Origin: Pedobacter miscanthi
Lineage (GTDB): Bacteria > Bacteroidota > Bacteroidia > Sphingobacteriales > Sphingobacteriaceae
Assembly: GCF_003315595.1 (NCBI RefSeq)
Contig: NZ_QNQU01000024.1
Span: 34,939 to 98,938 of the forward strand
DNA length: 64,000 nucleotides
Reading direction: 5' to 3'
In this document: positions 43,295-51,813 of the stretch, piece by piece
How the letters are laid out: the number at the start of each line of letters is the position of its first letter
Position numbering within the stretch: the stretch's first letter is position 1
The notes under the pieces: generated by a model
What the model saw: the letters and a program-made list of their open reading frames with translations, nothing else
What the model was told of the DNA's origin: nothing
The model's database searches: none
Program-made: the position numbers and the translations under genes

Positions 43295-43374
43295 AATATC
43301 GGCTAATTAGCCGATATTTCAGTTTATCGGGTAATTAGCCGATATTTAAGATTATCGGGTAATTAGCCGATATT
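43295..43374. promoter_or_regulatory. Three palindromic operator-like sites at 28-bp spacing
   Basis: Site 1 (43295-43318) is a perfect 24-bp palindrome, half-site AATATCGGCTAA. Sites 2 (43323-43346) and 3 (43351-43374) keep TTAGCCGATATT but have GGGTAA in place of GGCTAA. The centres are exactly 28 bp apart. They sit between the divergent starts of the SatD-like gene (43257) and the MBL exonuclease gene (43413), where a bound protein could control both. Confidence 0.8.
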
Positions 43375-43412
43375 AAATTAAAACTAATCTATAAATTTAT
43401 TGTTTAGTAGCT

Positions 43413-44441
43413 ATGGCATTAATCGAATTTACCAAAAGAGGCATTTACTGTAAACAGGGCAATTTTTATATAGATCCCTGGTGGCCTGTAGATTATGCCG
43501 TAACCACACACGGGCATAGCGATCATGTACGTTTTGGAAATAAATATTATCTCTGCCATACTTTAACCAAACCCATCATTAAACGTAGGATAAGCGAAGA
43601 TTTAAATGTAGAAACACTCGAATATGGAGAAAGCATCAACCGTAATGGTGTAAATATCTCGTTTTTCCCTGCAGGGCATATTATTGGCTCTGCACAGGTG
43701 CGCTTGGAATATAAAGGTGAAGTTTGTGTGATCTCAGGTGATTATAAAATTGAAGATGACGGCATTACCGTACCTTTTGAGCCTGTAAAATGCCATTCTT
43801 TTGTTTCCGAAAGTACTTTTGGCTTGCCGGTTTACAAATGGCAGAAACAGGAAGTAGTTTTCAACGGGATCAGGAGCTGGGTAAATGATAATATCAATCA
43901 ACAGAAAACCAGCGTATTAATTGCCTATAGTTTGGGCAAAGCACAGCGTTTGATTAAAAACCTGGCCGGCGATATTCCTATTTATGTACATAACAGCATT
44001 GCCAACCTGAACGAAGTAATTATAGGAGCTGGTGTAAACCTTCCTGAAACCATCAGGATTACCCCCGAAATCACTAAAGATGAATTACAGAAAGGCATTG
44101 TAATTGTGCCACCTGCAATGCGCGATAGCCGCTGGATCAAGAATTTATCCCACCCTGTTACCGGGATATGCTCTGGCTGGATGCAGGTAAGGGCGCACCG
44201 CCGCTGGCAAAGCGCTGATGCGGGTTTTGCATTGAGCGATCATGCCGACTGGCCAGGCTTAATGGAAGCCATTAGTGCCACCGGCGCCGAAAAAGTTTAT
44301 GTTACCCATGGCTTTACAGCTGCCTTTAGCCGTTTTTTAAATGATGAAGGCATAGAAGCAGCAGAAGTGCTCACCAAGTTTGGCCAGGAAGACGACGAAG
44401 AAAACAAGGTGGATTTAGCCGAGCAAAACGAAAATAAATAA
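43413..44441 (+). CDS. Ligase-associated metallo-beta-lactamase-fold DNA exonuclease
   Basis: A 342-aa MBL/beta-CASP-type nuclease. The metal motif THGHSDHV is at about residues 32-39, then FFPAGHIIGSAQVRLEY and ISGDYKIEDDG, with a final HAD/ALSDHADWPG segment. It matches the family annotated as ligase-associated DNA damage response exonuclease. The ligase gene begins two bases downstream, and helicase and phosphoesterase genes follow, the standard four-gene layout. It is divergent from the SatD-like gene across the triple palindrome. Confidence 0.9.
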   Translation: MALIEFTKRGIYCKQGNFYIDPWWPVDYAVTTHGHSDHVRFGNKYYLCHTLTKPIIKRRISEDLNVETLEYGESINRNGVNISFFPAGHIIGSAQVRLEYKGEVCVISGDYKIEDDGITVPFEPVKCHSFVSESTFGLPVYKWQKQEVVFNGIRSWVNDNINQQKTSVLIAYSLGKAQRLIKNLAGDIPIYVHNSIANLNEVIIGAGVNLPETIRITPEITKDELQKGIVIVPPAMRDSRWIKNLSHPVTGICSGWMQVRAHRRWQSADAGFALSDHADWPGLMEAISATGAEKVYVTHGFTAAFSRFLNDEGIEAAEVLTKFGQEDDEENKVDLAEQNENK

Positions 44442-44443
44442 AT

Positions 44444-46033
44444 ATGAAACGTTTTGCCAAACTGATCCAGCAGCTCGAACTGAGCAATAAAACCAACGAT
44501 AAAATTGCGGCTTTGGTTGATTATTTTAACTATGCCGACGATAAAGACAAAGTATGGGTAATTGCCTTATTTACTGGTAAAAAGCCCAAAAGACCAATTA
44601 AATCGGCTTTGTTAAAATATTGGGCGATTGACATTACCGAAACACCCGAATGGTTATTTGCCGAAAGTTACTCCAATGTGGGCGATTTAAGCGAAACCAT
44701 TGCGCTGTTATTGCCCCCGGCAGCGCATACATCAGATTTTCAATTACATACATGGATCGAAGAACTGCACGATCTGGAAGGTAAAACTGATGAAACCAAA
44801 AAGGAATTTATCTTAAATGCCTGGAATAAACTCGAAACCCAGGAGCGTTTCATTTTTAACAAACTGATTTCAGGAAATTTCAGGATCGGTGTTTCCAATA
44901 AAATGCTGGTCAATGCACTGGCCAAACAAAGCAGCTTGGATAGTGCACAGATTATGCACAGCATTATGGGAAAGTGGAATCCCTACGAAATTACCTTTCA
45001 TGAGCTGGTTAATGGCATCCACGTAAATACCGATAATTCATGGCCTTACCCCTTTTGCCTTGCTTATGCTTTAGAACAGGAACCCGAAAAACTGGGCGAT
45101 ATTTCTGAATGGCAGGCCGAATGGAAATGGGATGGCATTCGCGGGCAGATTGTAAAACGTAACGGCGAGCTTTTTATCTGGAGCCGTGGCGAAGAACTGG
45201 TTACAGAACAATTTCCAGAACTGCATTTTATGATCGATGTATTGCCCGATGGCGTGGTTCTGGATGGCGAAATCTTAGCGGTACAGGATAAACAGGTTTT
45301 ATCATTCAGTACCCTGCAGCAACGTTTAAACCGTAAAACAATTAATAAAAAGCAACTTGAGGATGCGCCCATAGGATTTTTTGTTTACGATATTTTAGAG
45401 TACGAAGCAAAAGATTTCAGAGAGGAACCATTAAGTGAAAGAAGAAAAATACTCGAACAATTAATTGGTGATTTAGACGAAAGCCCGGTGATGATTTCTC
45501 CGGTAATTAATTGCAGTACCTGGGAAGAGCTGGCTGCATTAAGACAAACTTCGCGGTCGATCAACAGCGAAGGAATTATGCTCAAGAAATTAAGCTCCCA
45601 TTACCATAGCGGCAGAAAACGCGGAGACTGGTGGAAATGGAAAATCAATCCATACACTGTTGATGCGGTAATGATCTACGCACAAAAAGGAAGTGGCAGA
45701 AGGGCCAATTTCTTTACCGACTACACTTTTGCTGTTCGCGACGGAGAAAACCTCGTAACCATTGCAAAAGCCTATTCGGGCTTAACCGATAAAGAGATCA
45801 AAGAAGTAAACAGTTTTGTAACCCGCAATGCGATTGAAAAATTCGGGCCGGTGCGTACGGTAAAACCTGAACTCGTTTTCGAAATTGCTTTTGAAGGAAT
45901 TGCCGAAAGTAAACGGCACAAAGCAGGTTTAGCTTTACGTTTTCCGCGTATATTGCGGTGGCGAAAAGATAAAAAAGCAGATGAAATTAATACTTTGGAA
46001 GATTTAAGGCAGCTGCTGCAATCTACTTTGTAA
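44444..46033 (+). CDS. ATP-dependent DNA ligase of the ligase/Lhr repair cluster
   Basis: A 529-aa ligase. An N-terminal helical DNA-binding domain (residues 1-200) precedes the nucleotidyltransferase core. Motif I is EWKWDGIRG, with Lys228 the adenylated residue; motif III is GVVLDGEILA, motif IV EGIMLKK and motif V WKWKI. A C-terminal OB domain ends the protein. It seals nicks in DNA using ATP, unlike the NAD-dependent LigA used in replication. It is the stand-alone type found beside an Lhr-like helicase in many bacteria. It starts two bases after the exonuclease gene. Confidence 0.94.
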   Translation: MKRFAKLIQQLELSNKTNDKIAALVDYFNYADDKDKVWVIALFTGKKPKRPIKSALLKYWAIDITETPEWLFAESYSNVGDLSETIALLLPPAAHTSDFQLHTWIEELHDLEGKTDETKKEFILNAWNKLETQERFIFNKLISGNFRIGVSNKMLVNALAKQSSLDSAQIMHSIMGKWNPYEITFHELVNGIHVNTDNSWPYPFCLAYALEQEPEKLGDISEWQAEWKWDGIRGQIVKRNGELFIWSRGEELVTEQFPELHFMIDVLPDGVVLDGEILAVQDKQVLSFSTLQQRLNRKTINKKQLEDAPIGFFVYDILEYEAKDFREEPLSERRKILEQLIGDLDESPVMISPVINCSTWEELAALRQTSRSINSEGIMLKKLSSHYHSGRKRGDWWKWKINPYTVDAVMIYAQKGSGRRANFFTDYTFAVRDGENLVTIAKAYSGLTDKEIKEVNSFVTRNAIEKFGPVRTVKPELVFEIAFEGIAESKRHKAGLALRFPRILRWRKDKKADEINTLEDLRQLLQSTL

Positions 46034-46121
46034 TACGCCATGATCTGTGTTACCACAGACCATCATACTTTAAACCTCCCAGGTTTTAAAAACCTATGAG
46101 GTTTATAATAAAATTTAAAAA

Positions 46122-48596
46122 ATGGACCAAACCAAAACCAAAGGTTATAAAAAGATAAAAAGCTGGCTAAAAACCAATAAACGCAGGCCTTTCCAGTTTC
46201 AGGAAGATGCCTGGCAATATTATCTTAATGGCTACAGCGGTTTGGTAAATGCACCAACGGGTTTTGGAAAAACATTTTCACTTTTCTTAGCAGTGGTAAT
46301 CGAAGCTTTAAATGCATCTGAAACGAACAATAAAAAAGCAAAAGACCGTTTACAGCTGATCTGGATCACCCCGCTCCGCTCTTTAGCAAAAGATATTGCC
46401 AGGGCTATGCGAGAAACTTTACTGGAGCTGGAACTCGATTGGCATGTTGGTGTACGGAATGGCGATACCTCGCAGGCAGAAAAAGTACAGCAGAAAAAAT
46501 CAATGCCCGAAATTTTACTGATCACTCCTGAAAGTTTGCATTTGTTACTGGCGCAAAAGGGATCTTCAACTTTGTTCAGAAACCTTAAATGCATCGTGGC
46601 CGACGAATGGCATGAACTTTTGGGTAGTAAACGGGGAGTTTTGGTTGAATTAGCAGTTTCGCGCATCAAAGGCCTGCAAAAATTAGAGAAAAAACAGTTT
46701 TTAAGGATCTGGGGAATATCGGCCACCATAGGCAATATCGAAGAGGCGCTAGATGTTCTCGAACCAAACCTGGAAGCCAAACGAATTATTGTTAAAGCTG
46801 ATCTGGAAAAGAAAATTGTAATCAAATCCATTTTACCTGATGATATTGAAACCTTACCCTGGGCTGGCCATTTAGGCTTAAAACTGGCTTATAAACTTTT
46901 GCCAATTATCGAGAAAAGCAAAACCACCTTAATTTTTATCAATACCCGCGGGCAATCGGAGATGTGGTACCAGCATCTGCTGAATATTGAACCCGAACTG
47001 GCCGGACGTATTGCCATACACCATGGATCGATAGATTTTGAACTCCGCAACTGGATTGAAGATGCTTTACACACCGGGCAACTCAAAGCAGTAATTGCTA
47101 CTTCATCGTTAGATTTGGGTGTAGATTTTAAACCAGTTGATACCGTTGTACAGGTGGGTTCGCCTAAGGGTGTCGCCAGGTTTTTACAACGTGCAGGACG
47201 ATCGGGTCACTCCCCTCACGAAACCTCCAAAATATATTTCCTGCCTACCCATGCACTCGAACTGGTAGAAGCTGCTGCCATTAAAGAAGCCGCTAAAACC
47301 AATAATATAGAAAGCCGTGAACCTTTTATTATGGTATTCGATACTTTGGTGCAATACCTGGTTACTTTGGCTATAGGCGACGGATTTGATGATAAAATCA
47401 TCTACGAAGAAATCAAAAATACCCACGCGTTTAAACTTATTCTTCCTGAAGAATGGAACTGGGTAATGCAGTTTATCACTTCAGGAGGCGACAGTTTAAG
47501 CGCCTATACCGAATTTAAAAAGGTAGTGAAAGAAGACGGGCTTTGGAAAGTAAAAAGCCGGCAACTGGCCATGCGGCACCGATTGCACATCGGCACCATT
47601 GTGAGTGATGCCATGCTGAAAGTGAAGTTTATTTCTGGCGGTTATATCGGCATGGTGGAAGAATATTTCGTTACCCGATTAAAAGCGGGCGATAATTTTC
47701 GCCTGGCCGGAAGGGTTTTAGAGTTTATCCAGGTAAAAGACATGACCGTTGTAGTACGGGTAAGCAAACAAAAAAATGCCATTTCGCCCAGCTGGAATGG
47801 TGGCCGACTTCCTTTATCATCCAATCTGGGTTCGGTACTGCGGAAAAAATACAACGAAGCTTTGGATAAAACGCATCAGGATGAAGAACTGGATTGTGTA
47901 TACCCTTTGTTTTTATTGCAGGAAAAACGTTCGCATGTACCTCAAAACGATGAATTATTAATTGAACTCATCAACAATAAAGAAGGTTTCCATTTATTCG
48001 CCTACCCTTTCGAAGGTCGTTTGGTACACGAAGTTTTGGCCGCTTTGGTTGCCTACCGTTTGAGCAAGTTACTGCCGATTAGTTTTTCTATTGCCATGAA
48101 CGACTATGGTTTCGAGCTGTTGAGCGAAACCGAAATCCCGATGGATGAATCGATTGCTTATGAAGTGTTCTCCCCTAAAAATTTAACAGAAGATATTACG
48201 TTAAGTATTAATTCAACGGAAATGGCGAGACGGAAATTTCGGGACATTGCCTGTATTTCTGGATTAGTTTTTCAGGGCTATCCGGGAAAATACGTGGCAA
48301 ACAAACATCTCCAGTCATCAGCAGGTTTGTTTTTTAATGTTTTTAGCGATTACGACAAACATAATTTACTTTTGCGGCAAGCTTACGATGAAGTATTTTA
48401 TCAGCAACTGGAGGAACCCCGGTTGGCAGCAGCATTAGAACGTATTCAGCAAGGAGCCATTGTAATTACCAATCCGAAAAGTTTTACGCCACTATCTTTT
48501 CCGATTAAGGTTGATAGTTTGCGTGAGAATATGAGCTCGGAAGAACTGGAACAACGGATTGCACGGATGAAAGCGGAATCAGAGAAAATTAAATAG
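46122..48596 (+). CDS. Ligase-associated DEXH-box DNA helicase (Lhr-core-like)
   Basis: An 824-aa superfamily 2 helicase. Walker A is NAPTGFGKT (Lys50), the DExH box is VADEWHELLGS, motif III is GISATIGN, and motif VI is QRAGRSGHS. The C-terminal half (about 430-824) is the winged-helix and beta-barrel region of the Lhr core. Lhr-type enzymes translocate 3' to 5' on DNA and unwind DNA or RNA-DNA hybrids. It acts with the ligase, exonuclease and phosphoesterase encoded around it. The 88-bp gap before it contains the word AAACCTCCCAGGTTTT in a hairpin. Confidence 0.93.
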   Translation: MDQTKTKGYKKIKSWLKTNKRRPFQFQEDAWQYYLNGYSGLVNAPTGFGKTFSLFLAVVIEALNASETNNKKAKDRLQLIWITPLRSLAKDIARAMRETLLELELDWHVGVRNGDTSQAEKVQQKKSMPEILLITPESLHLLLAQKGSSTLFRNLKCIVADEWHELLGSKRGVLVELAVSRIKGLQKLEKKQFLRIWGISATIGNIEEALDVLEPNLEAKRIIVKADLEKKIVIKSILPDDIETLPWAGHLGLKLAYKLLPIIEKSKTTLIFINTRGQSEMWYQHLLNIEPELAGRIAIHHGSIDFELRNWIEDALHTGQLKAVIATSSLDLGVDFKPVDTVVQVGSPKGVARFLQRAGRSGHSPHETSKIYFLPTHALELVEAAAIKEAAKTNNIESREPFIMVFDTLVQYLVTLAIGDGFDDKIIYEEIKNTHAFKLILPEEWNWVMQFITSGGDSLSAYTEFKKVVKEDGLWKVKSRQLAMRHRLHIGTIVSDAMLKVKFISGGYIGMVEEYFVTRLKAGDNFRLAGRVLEFIQVKDMTVVVRVSKQKNAISPSWNGGRLPLSSNLGSVLRKKYNEALDKTHQDEELDCVYPLFLLQEKRSHVPQNDELLIELINNKEGFHLFAYPFEGRLVHEVLAALVAYRLSKLLPISFSIAMNDYGFELLSETEIPMDESIAYEVFSPKNLTEDITLSINSTEMARRKFRDIACISGLVFQGYPGKYVANKHLQSSAGLFFNVFSDYDKHNLLLRQAYDEVFYQQLEEPRLAAALERIQQGAIVITNPKSFTPLSFPIKVDSLRENMSSEELEQRIARMKAESEKIK

Positions 48597-48669
48597 ATAC
48601 ATGATCTTGTGGCCGGTCGGAAATTAAAAAATCCTCCGACAAGCACAGGATGACATTAGCATAAAATAA

Positions 48670-49308
48670 ATGACCATTACAAGCCAGGGAGAAGAACTGA
48701 TTTTAGATAAGGAAAGGGCTTTATATTTACCCAAACATCAACTTTTAGCAATTAGCGATCTGCATTTGGGCAAATCGGCGCATTTCCGTCAGGCAGGTTT
48801 ACAGGTACCGGCTACGATTGCGCAGACCGATTTACAGCGTTTAAGTTTATTGATCAAACAATACAATCCTAGAATGTTGCTGATTAATGGCGACATGTTT
48901 CACCATGGTTTGAACACAGATATTGAAGAATTTGCTGAATGGCGTAAAAATTACGAGCAACTGGATTTTTTATTGATAAAGGGTAACCACGACAGGCTTT
49001 CTGATGCTAATTACGCAGCAATGGATATCGACATACATGAGCCAAGCTTTTGTTTAGGTCCATTTTGTTTTATCCACGATGCACCAAATTGTACCGAAGA
49101 AGAATTATACCCAATCAGTGGACATATCCACCCGGGAGTTACCATTGTAGGAAAAGCAAAACAGCGGTTAAAATTTCCCTGCTTTTATTTTGGCAAAGAT
49201 TATGCAGTATTGCCCGCTTTCAGCTTATTTACCGGGCTCTATAATATTTATCCCAAAGCAAGCGAGCGCATATTTGCAGTTACGCCAAAAGTCGTAGTAG
49301 AGGTTTAG
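48670..49308 (+). CDS. pdeM: Ligase-associated metallophosphoesterase, PdeM-type endonuclease
   Basis: A 212-aa calcineurin-like phosphoesterase. Metal-binding motifs in order: ISDLHLGKSAHFRQAG, NGDMFHHG, KGNHDRL and SGHIHPG. The family is annotated as ligase-associated DNA damage response endonuclease PdeM. The homologous MPE in Pseudomonas putida is a manganese-dependent DNA nuclease within the same four-gene repair cluster. It lies 73 bases after the helicase gene and ends two bases before the convergent thioredoxin gene. Confidence 0.92.
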   Translation: MTITSQGEELILDKERALYLPKHQLLAISDLHLGKSAHFRQAGLQVPATIAQTDLQRLSLLIKQYNPRMLLINGDMFHHGLNTDIEEFAEWRKNYEQLDFLLIKGNHDRLSDANYAAMDIDIHEPSFCLGPFCFIHDAPNCTEEELYPISGHIHPGVTIVGKAKQRLKFPCFYFGKDYAVLPAFSLFTGLYNIYPKASERIFAVTPKVVVEV

Positions 49309-49310
49309 AA

Positions 49311-49607
49311 TTAAGCATGGGCATCAATCATCTGTTTCAACTGCGATGCCTGTAAAACACCACTTTGTCTCCATACCTGTATTCCTTTTTTGAAAAGAAC
49401 CAGGGTAGGTACACTTTGTACATTAAATGAAACAGCAGCTGGCTGGTTTTTGTCAATATCAACTTTGATAATCGAAACAGAATCACCTACCTGCGATTTT
49501 AACTGCTCCAAAATCGGTTTCATCATTTTACACGGTCCGCACCACTCTGCAAAAAAATCAACCAGTACAGGTTTATCGCCATTAATTAAATCTGAAAACT
49601 TAGCCAT
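49311..49607 (-). CDS. Thioredoxin
   Basis: A 98-aa cytoplasmic thioredoxin. The active site is FFAEWCGPCKMMKP with Cys23 and Cys26, and the cis-Pro segment is VQSVPTLVLFKKG. It reduces disulfides in client enzymes. The first gene region of the window encodes a methionine sulfoxide reductase of a type that uses thioredoxin, but no direct link is implied. It is slightly shorter than E. coli TrxA. It is convergent with pdeM. Confidence 0.92.
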   Translation of the reverse strand: MAKFSDLINGDKPVLVDFFAEWCGPCKMMKPILEQLKSQVGDSVSIIKVDIDKNQPAAVSFNVQSVPTLVLFKKGIQVWRQSGVLQASQLKQMIDAHA

Positions 49608-49657
49608 GATATTTGTCTTTATTTAGAAACAAAGGTAGAAGGGATTGGTTTTTAACG

Positions 49658-49690
49658 AGAGAAGTCAAGTTTTAAAAACTTGACTTCTCT
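49658..49690 (-). terminator. Terminator after the ferritin-like gene, dispersed palindrome
   Basis: GAGAAGTCAAGTTTT pairs with AAAACTTGACTTCTC. The core matches the terminator at 21562-21598, but here the stem ends in CTCT without a strong T run. Confidence 0.6.
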
Positions 49691-49718
49691 GACATATATT
49701 TTCGAAATAACAATATAA

Positions 49719-50333
49719 TTAAGCGCTTACCGACAGTTCTGCGGCTAAAGCAGTAACCCAGTTATCAAATAAAGCTTTTTCGATTTTAATTACTTCTGCA
49801 GCATGGTTTTCCCAATCATCAGAAAAGCTCACCAGCTGGTTCATCATTTCTTCCAGATGGCCTTCTTCTTCCAGAATGATTGATTTCACATTTACCTTGC
49901 TCTTCGCCTCATCTAAAACGGCCTGGTAAATTGGATACAATTCATCAGCACGTACTTCAATCGCGTAGGTAACAAATAAATAGGCGGCAAATTTTAAGTC
50001 GTAGCCCGAAAGATTAAACTCTGCTTTTAAGTAACGGCAAACCGCAATATCCAAAGCATGTAAATAATATTTGGTATGATTTGGTGAAAGTAACTCGGCA
50101 TTTGTATAGGTTTTACATAACGACTCATCAACTTTCGAAATCTGCTTTTTTAAATAGTAGGCATGACGGTGTTCTTCTGCCGCATGTTTAAGGATAATCA
50201 GGTTTACATTTTCTTTATGCTCAGAAGCTGAAATCTTTTTTGCACCTGCATTTTCCATGTAAGACAACGTATTTAACCATTTGGCATGCAATACGTTATC
50301 AGAAACTATCGATTTTAAATTTGAAGCTAACAT
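49719..50333 (-). CDS. Ferritin-like diiron-type protein of unknown function
   Basis: A 204-aa, almost entirely helical protein, not recognised as a named family. The helices carry the ligand pattern of ferritin-like diiron proteins: Glu27 in SYMENAG, Glu54 and His57 in AEEHRH, Glu126 in YAIEVRAD, and Glu156 and His159 in EEEGHLEEM. Two E plus ExxH pairs in this order fit a four-helix bundle binding two iron atoms. Candidate roles include peroxide or oxygen chemistry, or iron storage. It has no rubredoxin domain. The E2 gene lies 71 bases upstream. Confidence 0.65.
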   Translation of the reverse strand: MLASNLKSIVSDNVLHAKWLNTLSYMENAGAKKISASEHKENVNLIILKHAAEEHRHAYYLKKQISKVDESLCKTYTNAELLSPNHTKYYLHALDIAVCRYLKAEFNLSGYDLKFAAYLFVTYAIEVRADELYPIYQAVLDEAKSKVNVKSIILEEEGHLEEMMNQLVSFSDDWENHAAEVIKIEKALFDNWVTALAAELSVSA

Positions 50334-50404
50334 TCTTAATTGTTAAACTGGTAAATTGTTGGCTTACACCAACTGAAAACTTTTAACTGAAAACTGTGAA
50401 CTAA

Positions 50405-51757
50405 CTAAATATCCCTGTTCAGGTCCCAGCTTTCTAAATAATCGGCCACCCTGCGTACAAACATACCGCCTAATGAACCATCTACTACCCTATGATCGTA
50501 AGATAAAGAAAGGAACATCATGTGCCTGATCGCAATTACATCACCATGTTCGGTTTCTAAAACAGCTGGTTTCTTTTTAATGGCACCAACAGCTAAAATA
50601 GCTACCTGTGGCTGATTGATGATCGGTGTACCCATTACGTTCCCGAAGCTACCTACATTGGTTAAAGTAAAGGTTCCACCCTGTGTTTCGTCGGGTTTTA
50701 ATTTAGAATTTCTTGCTCTTGTGGCCAAATCATTAACGGCTTTGGTTAAGCCAACAAGGTTAAGCTGATCGGCATTTCTGATTACAGGAACAATTAAATT
50801 TCCACTTGGCAAGGCAGCTGCCATACCGATATTGATATTTCCTTTTTTGATGATCTGCGTTCCATTAACCGAAACATTAATCATCGGGAAATCTTTTATA
50901 GCTTTTGCAACAGCCTCTACAAAAATTGGCGTAAAGGTTATTTTTTCATTTTCGCGTTTCTCGAAACTGTTTTTCACTTTATTGCGCCATAAAACCATGT
51001 TGGTTACGTCGGCTTCTACAAATGAAGTTACATGTGGCGAGGTGGTTTTACTCATTACCATGTGGTCGGCAATCAGTTTACGCATCCTGTCCATCTCAAT
51101 AATTTCGTCGGCACCGCTTACACTGGTTGTAGATGGTTTATTTGTAGTCGATATTTCAGGAGCTGCAGTATTTTTGGAAGCCACCGTTTCATTAATAACC
51201 GGTTGTGGCGGTGTGATCGTAATCGTTGCTACCTTCAGTCCACCATTTTTATTGGAGATATAATTCAATAAATCATCTTTGTTTAAACGTCCATCAGCCC
51301 CCGATCCTTTAATCGAATCTAATTCTGCCAGCGGAATATTTTCCTGTGCTGCAATGCTTTTTACCAAAGGAGAATAAAAGCGTTCAGACGCTGTAAAATC
51401 AGGCGCTACGGTTATATTTTCAGCTGGAAGCTGTTCAATGCCAGGAATGGTTTCTACCTTTTCTTCTACTGCTTTTGCTTCGGTAACAGGGGTTTCTATT
51501 TTCGGACTATCCCCGCCTTCAGTTTCTATAATCGCAATTACATCGCCAACCTGGGCAACTTCATCTTCCTTAAATAACTGCTTTACCAATTTACCTGCTA
51601 CGGGCGAAGGAACTTCAGAATCTACCTTATCGGTAGCGATTTCCAGGATAGTATCGTCTAAATCGATCGCATCACCCGGTTGTTTTACCCATTTAATCAC
51701 CGTTGCTTCCGCAACACTTTCACCCATTTTTGGTAACAATAGTTCGTATTGAGCCAT
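50405..51757 (-). CDS. 2-oxo-acid dehydrogenase E2 (dihydrolipoyl acyltransferase)
   Basis: A 450-aa E2 subunit. The N-terminal lipoyl domain (residues 1-78) has the lipoylated Lys44 in EIATDKVDSEVPSP. A flexible linker leads to the E1/E3-binding domain (about 127-165, YSPLVKSIAAQENIPLAEL and GSGADGRLNKDDLLNYI). The C-terminal acyltransferase core has the catalytic SYDHRVVDGSLGG. It is a single-lipoyl-domain type, like branched-chain 2-oxo-acid or pyruvate complexes. E1 and E3 genes are not adjacent, so the complex cannot be named with certainty. Confidence 0.9.
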   Translation of the reverse strand: MAQYELLLPKMGESVAEATVIKWVKQPGDAIDLDDTILEIATDKVDSEVPSPVAGKLVKQLFKEDEVAQVGDVIAIIETEGGDSPKIETPVTEAKAVEEKVETIPGIEQLPAENITVAPDFTASERFYSPLVKSIAAQENIPLAELDSIKGSGADGRLNKDDLLNYISNKNGGLKVATITITPPQPVINETVASKNTAAPEISTTNKPSTTSVSGADEIIEMDRMRKLIADHMVMSKTTSPHVTSFVEADVTNMVLWRNKVKNSFEKRENEKITFTPIFVEAVAKAIKDFPMINVSVNGTQIIKKGNINIGMAAALPSGNLIVPVIRNADQLNLVGLTKAVNDLATRARNSKLKPDETQGGTFTLTNVGSFGNVMGTPIINQPQVAILAVGAIKKKPAVLETEHGDVIAIRHMMFLSLSYDHRVVDGSLGGMFVRRVADYLESWDLNRDI

Positions 51758-51813
51758 ATTAAATTACAGTATTTTATATTGGTAACGCTACAAAAATACA
51801 GTTTTTATTCTTT

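Noticed and set aside
46232..46831. Antisense open frame of 199 codons
   Set aside because: It is opposite the helicase motor domain with clear SF2 motifs; a shadow frame rich in Ser and Cys.
50832..51263. Plus-strand open frame of 143 codons
   Set aside because: It is opposite the E2 catalytic and linker region and has no recognisable family.
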